Below are positions 27,692-36,661 of a DNA stretch of 64,000 nt, piece by piece. The stretch is from Synechococcus sp. ROS8604. GTDB taxonomy: Bacteria; Cyanobacteriota; Cyanobacteriia; PCC-6307; Cyanobiaceae. The translations under genes and the position numbers were made by a program. The stretch lies in the NCBI RefSeq assembly GCF_014279655.1, contig NZ_CP047946.1, forward strand, positions 1,364,001 through 1,428,000. Reading direction: 5' to 3'. Under the pieces are notes generated by a model. The model did not search any database, was not told the DNA's origin, and saw nothing but the letters and a program-made list of their open reading frames with translations. The stretch's first letter is position 1. Every line of letters begins with the position of its first letter.

Positions 27692-28870
27692 ATGGCCCTG
27701 CAACCCGCCACGGGCGCTCGAGATCTGAATCCGAAGCAGGTCCAACAGAATCAGCATTTGAGAGAACAGTTGACGATGGTCTATCGCCATTGGGGATACG
27801 ACGAGGTGTCGCCCCCGCAGGTGGAACGGCTCGACACACTGATGGCCGGGGGTGCGATTGCCAGTCATGACGTCGTTCGACTTGTGGCCGATGACCCCCT
27901 GGGTCTTCGACCAGAGATGACAGCTTCCATTGCTAGAGCTGCCTGCACAAGACTCAAAGATCGACCGAGACCTCTACGGCTCTGTGCTTGCGGAACGATT
28001 TTCGAGAGTCGAACGGCTGAAGAGGGAGGACTGTGCATCGAGGAAAAACTGCACAGTGGTGTAGAGCTCTTTGGCGTTAAGGATCTGGCAGCAGAACTCG
28101 AACTTCTCACCTTGCTTCTAGAAGCGATGAATGCTCTCTCGCTGCTTGGCGAGCATCAACCCCAACTCTTGATTGGTCACACGTCCTTGATGGAATTGGT
28201 GTTGGCTCCTTTTGAACCTCCGATACGGGAAGAGATTCGCACTTGCTTAATTCAATACGACCGACTCGGACTCGAAGCCATGGGGCTGGAGGCGTCGGAT
28301 CTCAAACGGTTGCTGAACTTACTGGACTGTCGAGGTACACCCCAGACCATTCTTGATCTTTTGGGAGAAAGTTTCGGGTCACAGCCAGTGCTCAATGACT
28401 TGAAACGATTGTTTCTGCATCTCAGTCCTCTCGCCGAACAACAATCGTTGACCCTTCAATTGGACCCAACCTTTCATCCGCATCATGAGCTGTATGACGG
28501 TTTGGTGTTTCAGTTGGTTTGCCAGGGGGTGTCTGCTCCCGTTGTGATTGCCCGCGGCGGGCGCTATGACGGCCTCGTGCAACGTTGTGGCGAAGGCGAG
28601 CTGAATGCTGGAGGAGTGGGCTTCAGTTTTTGCCTTGACGATATTCGTGATCTTCCTGGCTCTAGCCCCGAACATGTCAAGAGGCAATCCAGCATTTTAG
28701 TTTGCTGGAGCGATGATTCAACACTTGAAAAAGCTCTGTTGAAACAGACCAGCTGGCATGCCCAAGGACAAGTCGCCCAATGTGATCTCAGGCCTTGTCG
28801 AAATCGTGAAGAAGCCGATCAGCGTCTGCAACCCTCGGGGTGCAACACCATCGACTGGTTGTCTGATTAG
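27692..28870 (+). CDS. hisZ: ATP phosphoribosyltransferase regulatory subunit
   Basis: A 392-residue histidyl-tRNA-synthetase-like protein lacking the anticodon domain. The class II core is visible in DEVSPPQVERLDTL, GLRPEMTASIARAACTRL, PLRLCACGTIF and ARGGRYDGLVQRCG. HisZ pairs with short-form HisG at the first step of histidine synthesis. I chose the ATG at 27692 (MALQPATGARDLNP); the frame is open to 27641. The 4Fe-4S ferredoxin gene follows after 27 bp. Confidence 0.9.
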   Translation: MALQPATGARDLNPKQVQQNQHLREQLTMVYRHWGYDEVSPPQVERLDTLMAGGAIASHDVVRLVADDPLGLRPEMTASIARAACTRLKDRPRPLRLCACGTIFESRTAEEGGLCIEEKLHSGVELFGVKDLAAELELLTLLLEAMNALSLLGEHQPQLLIGHTSLMELVLAPFEPPIREEIRTCLIQYDRLGLEAMGLEASDLKRLLNLLDCRGTPQTILDLLGESFGSQPVLNDLKRLFLHLSPLAEQQSLTLQLDPTFHPHHELYDGLVFQLVCQGVSAPVVIARGGRYDGLVQRCGEGELNAGGVGFSFCLDDIRDLPGSSPEHVKRQSSILVCWSDDSTLEKALLKQTSWHAQGQVAQCDLRPCRNREEADQRLQPSGCNTIDWLSD

Positions 28871-28897
28871 ATTGCCCAGGCAAGACAACCAACAGCT

Positions 28898-29122
28898 ATG
28901 GCACACACGATCGTCACCGATATCTGCGAGGGCGTTGCTGACTGTGTTGATGCTTGTCCTGTTGCCTGCATCAATCCAGGAGCTGGGAAAAATAAAAAAG
29001 GGACAGATTTTTATTGGATTGATTTTGATACGTGTATTGATTGCGGCATTTGCCTGCAGGTTTGCCCTGTAGCCAATGCCATCCTTCCTGAGGAGCGAGC
29101 GGATCTACAAACACCTGGTTGA
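28898..29122 (+). CDS. 4Fe-4S ferredoxin (probably 7Fe or 2[4Fe-4S] type)
   Basis: A 74-residue protein with two cysteine clusters: ICEGVADCVDACPVACI and TCIDCGICLQVCPV. The second has the full CxxCxxCxxxCP pattern. The first has C-x5-C-x3-C-P, as in 3Fe/4Fe bacterial ferredoxins of the FdxA/FdxB kind. It is a small soluble electron carrier. The 224-bp gap to htpG has no other gene that I can see. Confidence 0.9.
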   Translation: MAHTIVTDICEGVADCVDACPVACINPGAGKNKKGTDFYWIDFDTCIDCGICLQVCPVANAILPEERADLQTPG

Positions 29123-29346
29123 TTTCATCTTCTCATTGGATCAACGCTGAGGAGTACATGCTCCATTCCTGATTGTCTTGTTGAGCGTGGGAGTGTTTTT
29201 GTAAAAAGCCTTTTGGAAGAGTGTTGCTGGTTTTTTTTATGCCATTGAGGATCATCCTGGATTATGAGGTTCGGAGAACCACCCTCTACTAGCTGTTGTG
29301 CCTTGACAGGGTGCATCTCTAAACTTCAGTTTTACAAGTTGTTGGT

Positions 29347-31251
29347 ATGGCGGTGATGGACGAACAGGGTCAAATTCAGATCCACACCGAGAATATTTTC
29401 CCGATCATCAAAAAGGCGGTTTACTCCGGCCATGAGGTGTTTTTGCGCGAGCTTGTCAGCAACGGCGTTGATGCGATCAGCAAACGGCGAATGGCAGCAA
29501 TGGCAGGGGATTGCAGCGAGGGGGATGATGGCGCGATAAAAATTCATATAGACCGTGAGGCCAAAACTTTGACCATTTCCGACAACGGAATTGGTATGAC
29601 GGCAGATGAGGTGAAGCGCTATATCAACCAAGTTGCTTTTTCAAGCGCTGAAGATTTTCTAGAGAAATACAAGCAGGAAGATGATGCGATCATTGGTCAT
29701 TTTGGCTTGGGTTTTTACTCGAGCTTTATGGTGGCAGAGCGGGTTGAACTGCTTACGAAGTCTGCAAAGCCTGACCAAGAAGCCGTGCGTTGGTCTTGCG
29801 ACGGTTCTCCTAATTTTAATTTGACCGCAGCTGAACGATCCGACGCTGGAACAGATGTCATCCTCCATCTCATGGAGGAGGAAATGGAATATATAGAGCC
29901 AGCCAGAATAAAAACGCTGATTAATACGTACTGCGACTTTATGTCAGTACCAGTACAGCTTGAAGGAGAAACGATTAATAAAATGGTGGCACCTTGGCGT
30001 AAAAGTGCTCGGGAGCTTTCTGATCAAGATTATATTGACCTTTATAATTACCTTTATCCATTCCAGGGTGACCCCTTGCTGTGGGTTCATCTAAATACCG
30101 ATTATCCATACAATCTGCAGGGCATTCTATTTTTCCCCAAGCAAACCGGTAGAGCTGACTGGGAGAAGGGAGAAATTAAGCTTTACTGCAATCAAGTGTT
30201 TGTTAGCGATTCCATCAAAGAGGTGGTTCCTCGTTACCTTCTTCCGCTAAGGGGTGCTATTGACTCTCCCGACATTCCTTTAAATGTGAGCAGAAGTGCT
30301 CTGCAGACCGATCGTCGCGTTCGTTCCATTGGTAATTTTGTTGCCAAGAAGGTTTCTGATCGACTGCGCAGCCTTAAAAAAGACGATCCGCAGGCCTATG
30401 CAGAAGCTTGGGAGTCATTAGCACCGTTTGTAAAAATTGGAGCGATGGAAGATGATAAGTTTGCTGATCAGGTAGAAGAACTGGTGATGTTCGCGACCAG
30501 TACCTCCGCTTCTTCAAGCGAACATTGCGACCCCATTAAAGGGAATGAACGCAACTTCACCACGCTTGAGGGTTATCGCGGAAGGCTGCCTGCCGATGAG
30601 AAAATCATTTTATATTGTACTGACGAAGTCTCACAATCAGCAGCATTGAACTTATGGACTTCGCAGGATCGTGAGGTTTTGTTCGCAGATACAATCATTG
30701 ATAGTCAGTTTATTCCATGGCTTGAATCTCGGCATGAAGAATTAAAATTCCAGCGCGTTGACGCTGAGTTGGATTCATCCCTTAAAGAGGATACGCCAGA
30801 GTTGAGTGATGGAGATGGAGAAACGAAAAGTGAAAGCTTGAGGAAGTTGATCAAAGATGCCCTTGATAACGATAAAGTGACGATCCAGGTTCAAGCTCTT
30901 AAATCTGGGTCTGAAGGGCCTGCCGCTTTGATTTTGCTTCCTGAGCAGATGCGCCGCATGAACGACATTGGTGCGCTCATGGATCAGCGGTTACCGGGAT
31001 TGCCCGACTATCACGTTCTGCTCGTCAATCAAAAACATCCCCTTGTTGAAGGCTTACTTAAACTTCAATCAGGCGGTTTCATTGTTGGCGATGCCGGCCA
31101 ATCGCCTAGCGAAATGCTTGCCCGTGATCTGGCCCAACACTTGTACGAAACAGCCAAGCTGTCTGTAGGAGGACTGGATCCGAAAGAGCTTGCAAATTTC
31201 CAAACCAAAAATTTGCAGCTGATGTCCCGTCTGATGGAGAGAGGTTTCTAA
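29347..31251 (+). CDS. htpG: Chaperone HtpG (Hsp90)
   Basis: A 634-residue GHKL-type Hsp90. The ATP-binding domain includes FLRELVSNGVDAISKRR (D in place of the usual SNAxDA alanine context), ISDNGIGMTADEV, and HFGLGFYSSFMVAERV; the middle domain has LNVSRSALQTDRRV. It is a cytosolic stress chaperone. A TTGACA at 29303-29308 could be the -35 of its promoter, but I do not see a convincing -10 at normal spacing and no CIRCE repeat. Confidence 0.96.
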   Translation: MAVMDEQGQIQIHTENIFPIIKKAVYSGHEVFLRELVSNGVDAISKRRMAAMAGDCSEGDDGAIKIHIDREAKTLTISDNGIGMTADEVKRYINQVAFSSAEDFLEKYKQEDDAIIGHFGLGFYSSFMVAERVELLTKSAKPDQEAVRWSCDGSPNFNLTAAERSDAGTDVILHLMEEEMEYIEPARIKTLINTYCDFMSVPVQLEGETINKMVAPWRKSARELSDQDYIDLYNYLYPFQGDPLLWVHLNTDYPYNLQGILFFPKQTGRADWEKGEIKLYCNQVFVSDSIKEVVPRYLLPLRGAIDSPDIPLNVSRSALQTDRRVRSIGNFVAKKVSDRLRSLKKDDPQAYAEAWESLAPFVKIGAMEDDKFADQVEELVMFATSTSASSSEHCDPIKGNERNFTTLEGYRGRLPADEKIILYCTDEVSQSAALNLWTSQDREVLFADTIIDSQFIPWLESRHEELKFQRVDAELDSSLKEDTPELSDGDGETKSESLRKLIKDALDNDKVTIQVQALKSGSEGPAALILLPEQMRRMNDIGALMDQRLPGLPDYHVLLVNQKHPLVEGLLKLQSGGFIVGDAGQSPSEMLARDLAQHLYETAKLSVGGLDPKELANFQTKNLQLMSRLMERGF

Positions 31252-31312
31252 GCAGACACTTTGCTAAAGTATCGATTCGGCCATTGGCCATCGCTTTCTC
31301 AAGGACGCCGTT

Positions 31313-31549
31313 ATGTCACGGGTGTGTCAGCTCACAGGTACTCGCGCCAACAACGGCATGGCTGTGAGCCACTCGCATATACGCACCAAAAAGCTGCAAC
31401 AGGCAAACCTGCAGCAGCGTCGTCTCTGGTGGGCAGAGGGCAAGCGTTGGATCAACCTGCGTATCACCACCAGAGCTCTTAAGACCATCCAGAAAAAAGG
31501 TTTGGGCGCCTACGCCCGCTCCCTGGGAATCAACCTCGCAAAACTCTGA
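31313..31549 (+). CDS. rpmB: 50S ribosomal protein L28
   Basis: A 78-residue basic protein with the L28 opening [22 protein letters not shown] and the [20 protein letters not shown] core. It is a structural component of the large ribosomal subunit. It stands alone between htpG and a peroxiredoxin gene. Confidence 0.97.
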   Translation: MSRVCQLTGTRANNGMAVSHSHIRTKKLQQANLQQRRLWWAEGKRWINLRITTRALKTIQKKGLGAYARSLGINLAKL

Positions 31550-31583
31550 ATCTCTCTAGAATTCGGTCACTGACAACGGTTTC

Positions 31584-32135
31584 ATGAATAGACGATCCCT
31601 CCTCCAGACTGCAGTTCTGGGGGCAGGGGTTTTTTTATTGGCTCCCGGCCGAGTCAGTGCATTGGGCGGTCAAGCTCCTGAGATCGGAATCAAAGCTCCC
31701 GATTTTGATCTTCCTGGTTTCAGCAGTGTTCATCCAGAGCAAACACGTTGGAGTTTGACCAACCTCCAAGGACGTTGGTTGGTGGTTTACTTCTATCCGA
31801 GGGATTTCACTTCTGGTTGCACCATCGAAGCTCATGGCTTTCAGGATGCGTTGCCTGCCTTTCAAAAGAAAGGGGCAGAGGTGGTTGCGATCAGTGCTGA
31901 CTCCGTCAGCGATCACGAGTCGTTTTGTAGCTCTGAGGAGTTGAAATTTCCGTTGCTCTCCGATCCAGATGGCCTCGTGAGCAAAGCCTATGGGTCGTGG
32001 ATGGCCCCATACTCGATGAGGCATACGTTTCTCATTGATCCTGAGTCTGTTCTTCGAGCTGTATGGACAGGAGTCCGTCCCGTCGGTCATGCCAAGGAGG
32101 TGCTAACGCGTCTCAATGAGTTACAGACTGGTTGA
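31584..32135 (+). CDS. PrxQ/BCP-type peroxiredoxin with Tat-like signal
   Basis: A 183-residue thioredoxin-fold peroxidase. The N-terminus MNRRSLLQTAVLGAGVFLLAP has twin arginines and a hydrophobic core, suggesting Tat export to the lumen or periplasm. The peroxidatic cysteine is in YPRDFTSGCTIEAHGF. The resolving cysteine usually five residues later is absent (EAHGF), but a cysteine in SFCSSEEL could serve. It would reduce peroxides with a thiol donor. Confidence 0.9.
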   Translation: MNRRSLLQTAVLGAGVFLLAPGRVSALGGQAPEIGIKAPDFDLPGFSSVHPEQTRWSLTNLQGRWLVVYFYPRDFTSGCTIEAHGFQDALPAFQKKGAEVVAISADSVSDHESFCSSEELKFPLLSDPDGLVSKAYGSWMAPYSMRHTFLIDPESVLRAVWTGVRPVGHAKEVLTRLNELQTG

Positions 32136-32203
32136 GTTATCTGTGCGTGTTAGAGATGGAGGGTTGACCATGGCTCTATAGAGCCAAAAACGAGAGGTGA
32201 AGC

Positions 32204-33700
32204 ATGGCGGTCACAAAGGGACAAAGTCCTTTCATTCTTCTGTACCATCGCACGCCATTTGATGAAGGAAGAGATGAAAATGGCAAGAGAATTTGGTGCG
32301 ATCAGAAAAGTCCCAATGGGATTATTCCTACATTAAGGAATTTATTCCGCACAAGAGAAAATGGCACTTGGATCGCCTGGAGGAAGGTTGACAATGTTGA
32401 AGATTCGAATGATGAAAGAATTTCGATGTCGGATCCCAGCCCCTTTACGTTGTGCAGAATTCCCCTAGAAGAGAATCAGATATCAAGCTTTTATCACGTC
32501 ACATCGAAAGAATCCTTTTGGCCAATTCTGCATACATTCCCAACCCATTTTAATGTCAACAATGCAGATTGGGGTATTTTCGAAGAAGTCAATCTGAGAT
32601 TTGCTAAAGCTGCCTGTCGGCAGGCAGCTGAATCAGCCACTGTATGGGTTCATGACTACAATTTATGGCTTGTTCCTGGCTACATCAGAGAATTAAGGCC
32701 TGATTTAAAGATTGCTTTCTTCCATCATACGCCGTTCCCCGGTAATGATGTTTTTGCCATTTTGCCATGGCGTGAGCAAATCCTTGAAAGCCTACTAAGT
32801 TGTGATGTGGTGGGATTCCATATTCCCCGTTATACCGAAAACTTTGCCCGTGCGGCCAACTGCTTACTCGGTGCCAAGAAGGGAGCGAAGCAACCTGTCA
32901 ATCCTCGATTCGTTTCAACTGGCTCCGCTTTAACAGAACCCTCGGAGACCCCTTGCTTACATTACAAGGGCCGTAAGATTCAGCTCTTGTCTTCTCCTGT
33001 TGGAACATCTCCGGATGTTATTCAGGAGCTTGCAGGTCGTGATGATGTTCAAGAATTGGCTGATAAAATTGATGACGACACCAAAAAAGGTAGAAAGCTC
33101 ATTCTTTCTGCTAGCCGAGTTGACTACACCAAAGGCAATGAAGAGCTGTTGCTTGCGTTCGAACGTTTACTGGAACGGCGACCTGATTGGCATGGGAAGG
33201 TTGTGCTCATGCTCGCTTGTGTTGCCGCTGCAAGCGGCATGAAAATCTACGAAGATACCCAACGTACGATCGAAGAAACGGCAGGTCGCATCAATGGTCG
33301 ATTTAGTTTGATTGATTGGGTTCCTATCCGGTTCTCCACAAGGCGCATACCCTATGAGGAAATGGTTGCATGGTTTACGCGTTCAGATATCTGTTGGATT
33401 ACCCCCCTGCGTGATGGTTTAAATCTCGTCGCAAAGGAATATGCGGCAGCACGTAAGGATCGGGGCGGTGTCTTAGTTCTGTCAGAATTTACGGGTGCTT
33501 CTGTCGTTCTTGATGGAGCAATCTTGACCAATCCCTATTCCCATCGACAGATGGACGAGACGATTGAACGCGCTCTAGAAATGCCCAAAGATGAACAGAT
33601 TAAACGTATGAGCAGAATGAGCAGTGCTGTCGAGAGTTTTACAGTGAGTGACTGGGTTAGTGAGCAAATGAATGCTCTTGAAGGTCAGAAAGGTATTTGA
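32204..33700 (+). CDS. ggpS: Glucosylglycerol-phosphate synthase
   Basis: A 498-residue GT20 family protein related to trehalose-phosphate synthase, with WVHDYNLWLVPGYIRELRPD, FFHHTPFPGNDVFAILPWR, SASRVDYTKGNEELLLAFERLL and PLRDGLNLVAKEY. GgpS joins ADP-glucose and glycerol-3-phosphate, the first step to the osmolyte glucosylglycerol. GAGAGGTGA provides a ribosome site before the ATG. The four transporter genes follow directly. The phosphatase gene (ggpP) is not in this window. Confidence 0.93.
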   Translation: MAVTKGQSPFILLYHRTPFDEGRDENGKRIWCDQKSPNGIIPTLRNLFRTRENGTWIAWRKVDNVEDSNDERISMSDPSPFTLCRIPLEENQISSFYHVTSKESFWPILHTFPTHFNVNNADWGIFEEVNLRFAKAACRQAAESATVWVHDYNLWLVPGYIRELRPDLKIAFFHHTPFPGNDVFAILPWREQILESLLSCDVVGFHIPRYTENFARAANCLLGAKKGAKQPVNPRFVSTGSALTEPSETPCLHYKGRKIQLLSSPVGTSPDVIQELAGRDDVQELADKIDDDTKKGRKLILSASRVDYTKGNEELLLAFERLLERRPDWHGKVVLMLACVAAASGMKIYEDTQRTIEETAGRINGRFSLIDWVPIRFSTRRIPYEEMVAWFTRSDICWITPLRDGLNLVAKEYAAARKDRGGVLVLSEFTGASVVLDGAILTNPYSHRQMDETIERALEMPKDEQIKRMSRMSSAVESFTVSDWVSEQMNALEGQKGI

Positions 33701-33702
33701 AG

Positions 33703-34974
33703 ATGAATTTGAATATGTTCCTGCGCAGGGTTCTCGTTTCTCTCTCTGTTGTATTGGTTTGTACTGCCTTTATTGGGCTCGTCCAAGCAAGATCGATTGA
33801 ATCAGTTTCTTTTTTGATGGCTGCTCCCTTCGCCGATGCGACTCAGGATTTGGTCAAGCAATTCAATAAGGAGCATCGCGGGGAAATTCATCTAAACGTT
33901 ATTAGGGGCCCGTTAGAAACAGAAGCTATTTCAGATTTAGCTATTAGTAGTCTGCTTTTAGGCAAAGCACCTTTTGATGGCTTGCTTATGGATGTGACCT
34001 GGCTACCTAAGTATGCAGCAGCTGGCTGGATGGAACCTCTTGAGGGGTTTTTCAATCAAAATGATTTGGATTCATTAGCGATCGGTGCTCGCGAGGGAAA
34101 CTCCTATGACGGTCATCTTTATCGCTGGCCTATGACCTCAGATATGGGATTGCTTTATTACAGAACGGATCTGATGGACAAACCACCAGAAACACCTGAT
34201 GAATTGGTCTTAATCAGTCAAACTCTTCAGAAAAATAATAAAATTGATTGGGGTTATGTCTGGCAAGGCCGACAATATGAGGGGCTTAGTTGTGTATATT
34301 TGGAAATGATTGATGGCTTTGGTGGTGATTGGTTGGATCCTACTGACAATCAAATTGGCTTAGATATGAAACCAGGTGTACAAGCTGCAGCTTGGTTGCA
34401 AGGGCTTATTGATCGTGGCGTCAGCCCAGAGGCCGTTACCAATTATGCGGAACCTGAGGCTCTACAGAGTTTCAAAGTTGGTGATGCAGCTTTTATGCGG
34501 AATTGGCCCTACGCCTGGGCTGAGCTGCAAAAATCCGACAGCGCTGTGAAGGGCAATGTTGGCATCACAACGATGGTGGCCATGCCTGGCCATGCGACTT
34601 CAACCCTTGGGAGCTGGGGACTGACAGTTTTGAAGGGTTCTAAACATGTGAATGCTTCGATTGAAGCGATCCGTTTTCTAACGACTGATGCTGCTCAAAA
34701 GCAGCTGTATATCCAGTATGGATATACACCAACACAACAAGCTGTTTTTGATGATCCACAATTGCTAACCGAATCTCCAATACTCGAAGATTTTCAGAAG
34801 GCCTTGAAAGTTGTTAAGCCAAGACCGGAAACTCCTCTGTATGCTCAAATTAGTGATGTTTTGCAACGCCAACTCAGCAGTATTCTCACGCATGAACAGA
34901 CACCCAAGGCAGGGATGGATGTGGCAACAGAGAACACCCGGCAAATCCTAATCTCAGCAGGTGATCAGCCATGA
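33703..34974 (+). CDS. ggtB: Glucosylglycerol ABC transporter, substrate-binding protein
   Basis: A 423-residue periplasmic solute-binding protein of the sugar family with a signal peptide (RRVLVSLSVVLVCTAFIGLVQA). Typical segments are APFADATQDLVKQFNKEH, GWMEPLEGF, YRWPMTSDMGLLYYRTDL and NWPYAWAEL. GgtB captures glucosylglycerol (and in some species sucrose or trehalose). I chose the ATG at 33703 because AAAGG lies about 9 bp upstream; a TTG at 33697 would overlap the ggpS stop. It overlaps ggtC by 4 bp. Confidence 0.88.
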   Translation: MNLNMFLRRVLVSLSVVLVCTAFIGLVQARSIESVSFLMAAPFADATQDLVKQFNKEHRGEIHLNVIRGPLETEAISDLAISSLLLGKAPFDGLLMDVTWLPKYAAAGWMEPLEGFFNQNDLDSLAIGAREGNSYDGHLYRWPMTSDMGLLYYRTDLMDKPPETPDELVLISQTLQKNNKIDWGYVWQGRQYEGLSCVYLEMIDGFGGDWLDPTDNQIGLDMKPGVQAAAWLQGLIDRGVSPEAVTNYAEPEALQSFKVGDAAFMRNWPYAWAELQKSDSAVKGNVGITTMVAMPGHATSTLGSWGLTVLKGSKHVNASIEAIRFLTTDAAQKQLYIQYGYTPTQQAVFDDPQLLTESPILEDFQKALKVVKPRPETPLYAQISDVLQRQLSSILTHEQTPKAGMDVATENTRQILISAGDQP

Positions 34975-35852
34975 TCTCTTTTTTGTTAATTCCAGCACTT
35001 CTGCTGCTTGTTGTTGTCTTTGTTGGTCCCTTACTGCGTTATGCATGGCTTAGTTTTCATGCCGACTCTGTTATTACCGGGCTAATCGCGATCCCCAATG
35101 GTGGAGCGAATTGGCTGCGATTGCTACAAGATCAACGCTTTTGGCAGGATCTTGGGCAAACACTGCGTTTTTCCGGAGTGTCTGTAGGTCTTGAGCTCGT
35201 TCTTGCCCTCATGATTGCCCTCCTACTGGATCAGCGCTGGCGAGGACGAGATGTTGTGAGAACCCTTGCCCTGATTCCTTGGGCACTCCCAACCACTGTG
35301 ATGGCACTTGGATGGCGCTGGATTTTTAATACTCCTTATGGACCGGTTGATCACTTAACTAGAATCATCGGATTGGGATCACTGAATATTCTCGGTGACC
35401 CAAGACTCACATGGATGGCAACCGTATGGGCTGATGTTTGGAAAACAACGCCCTTTGCTGCATTGATTTTGTTGGCTGGATTGCAGACGATTCCAGTGGA
35501 CCTTTATGAAGCCGTGCGTCTCGAGGGCGGCAATGCGTCTATTTGCTTACGACGTATCACTCTTCCCTTGCTTCGTCCGTACATCCTTCTTGCCTTACTT
35601 TTTAGACTTGCACAAGCCTTTGGTGTGTTTGATCTGATCCAAGTTCTTACAGGAGGTGGACCTGCTAGTAGTACTGAAAGTGTTGCCTTATATGCTTATT
35701 TGAATGCCCTTAGGTTTTTAGACTTTGGCTATAGTGCAACGATTATAATGGCTAGTTTTATACTTATCAGTCTTCTTTGTATTCTCGCTTGGATTGTTTT
35801 GCAAATTCTTATTCCTACGCATTCAAAGTCACAGGAGGTCGTTGAGTCATGA
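34971..35852 (+). CDS. ggtC: Glucosylglycerol ABC transporter, permease GgtC
   Basis: A 293-residue MalF-type permease with about six membrane segments and the EAA loop [25 protein letters not shown]. It forms half of the import channel. Its start overlaps the ggtB stop as ATGA and its stop overlaps ggtD the same way. Assignment to glucosylglycerol rests on the operon with ggpS. Confidence 0.88.
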   Translation: MISFLLIPALLLLVVVFVGPLLRYAWLSFHADSVITGLIAIPNGGANWLRLLQDQRFWQDLGQTLRFSGVSVGLELVLALMIALLLDQRWRGRDVVRTLALIPWALPTTVMALGWRWIFNTPYGPVDHLTRIIGLGSLNILGDPRLTWMATVWADVWKTTPFAALILLAGLQTIPVDLYEAVRLEGGNASICLRRITLPLLRPYILLALLFRLAQAFGVFDLIQVLTGGGPASSTESVALYAYLNALRFLDFGYSATIIMASFILISLLCILAWIVLQILIPTHSKSQEVVES

Positions 35853-36661
35853 ACCGTCGTTTTCTTGTTGGACTGCTCTTGTTTTGGTCGTTAGGCCCCT
35901 TGCTCTGGCAGGTTTACACTTCCCTCTGTAGTGATCAAGCTCTTACGCAACCATTTGCTTCCATCGACCACCGCTGGACTCTTGTTCATTATCAGAATAT
36001 TTTAACATCTAATCCACCGTTTTGGCGTTATCTCGTTAACAGTTTGATTGTGGGCGTATCTAGTACATTTCTTTGTTTACTGCTCGCTCTCCCTGCTGCC
36101 TATGCATTAAATCGGGTTCCAAGAAAGGTATCCATGTTGAGTCGATTGGCACTTGTTGGGGCTGCTCTGTTTCCTTACGTGCTGTTGTTCTTGGCCTTGC
36201 TTGAATTAGCGCGTGTTTTGAATCTGGGTAACCAGCTCCTAGCTTTAAGCCTCCCCTACGTTGCACTTTCTCAACCTCTTGCCATTCTTCTATTGAATAG
36301 TGCGTTCAGTGATCTGCCACCGGAATTAGAGGATGCGGCAAAGCTCGAAGGCCTTTCATTATTTCAAAGATTCCGTTGGATCTTGATCCCTTTGATTTCC
36401 CCTGCAACCGCGAGTACAGCCATTCTGGTGTTTCTTTTCTCTTGGAATGAGTATCCTATTGCTTTAACTTGGATTAGTGATTCTAATAAATTAACTTTGC
36501 CCGTTGCCATGGCTAGAATTGCAGGATCTTCCATTTATTCTGTTCCTTATGGTGCTTATGCAGCAGCAACTGTGCTCGGCTCCATCCCCTTGGTCCTACT
36601 TGTTCTGATCTTTCAAAAACCGATTGTTTCTGGTCTAACTAGCGGAGCTGTAAAAGGATGA
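35849..36661 (+). CDS. ggtD: Glucosylglycerol ABC transporter, permease GgtD
   Basis: A 270-residue MalG-type permease. The EAA loop is in LEDAAKLEGLSLFQRFRWILIPLISP, and about six hydrophobic segments are seen. It pairs with GgtC. Both ends overlap neighbouring genes by 4 bp (ATGA), indicating strong translational coupling through the whole transporter. Confidence 0.88.
   Translation: MNRRFLVGLLLFWSLGPLLWQVYTSLCSDQALTQPFASIDHRWTLVHYQNILTSNPPFWRYLVNSLIVGVSSTFLCLLLALPAAYALNRVPRKVSMLSRLALVGAALFPYVLLFLALLELARVLNLGNQLLALSLPYVALSQPLAILLLNSAFSDLPPELEDAAKLEGLSLFQRFRWILIPLISPATASTAILVFLFSWNEYPIALTWISDSNKLTLPVAMARIAGSSIYSVPYGAYAAATVLGSIPLVLLVLIFQKPIVSGLTSGAVKG

Noticed and set aside
29303-29340. Complete heat-shock promoter or CIRCE element for htpG
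   Set aside because: A TTGACA is present but no -10 at normal spacing and no inverted repeat of the CIRCE type.
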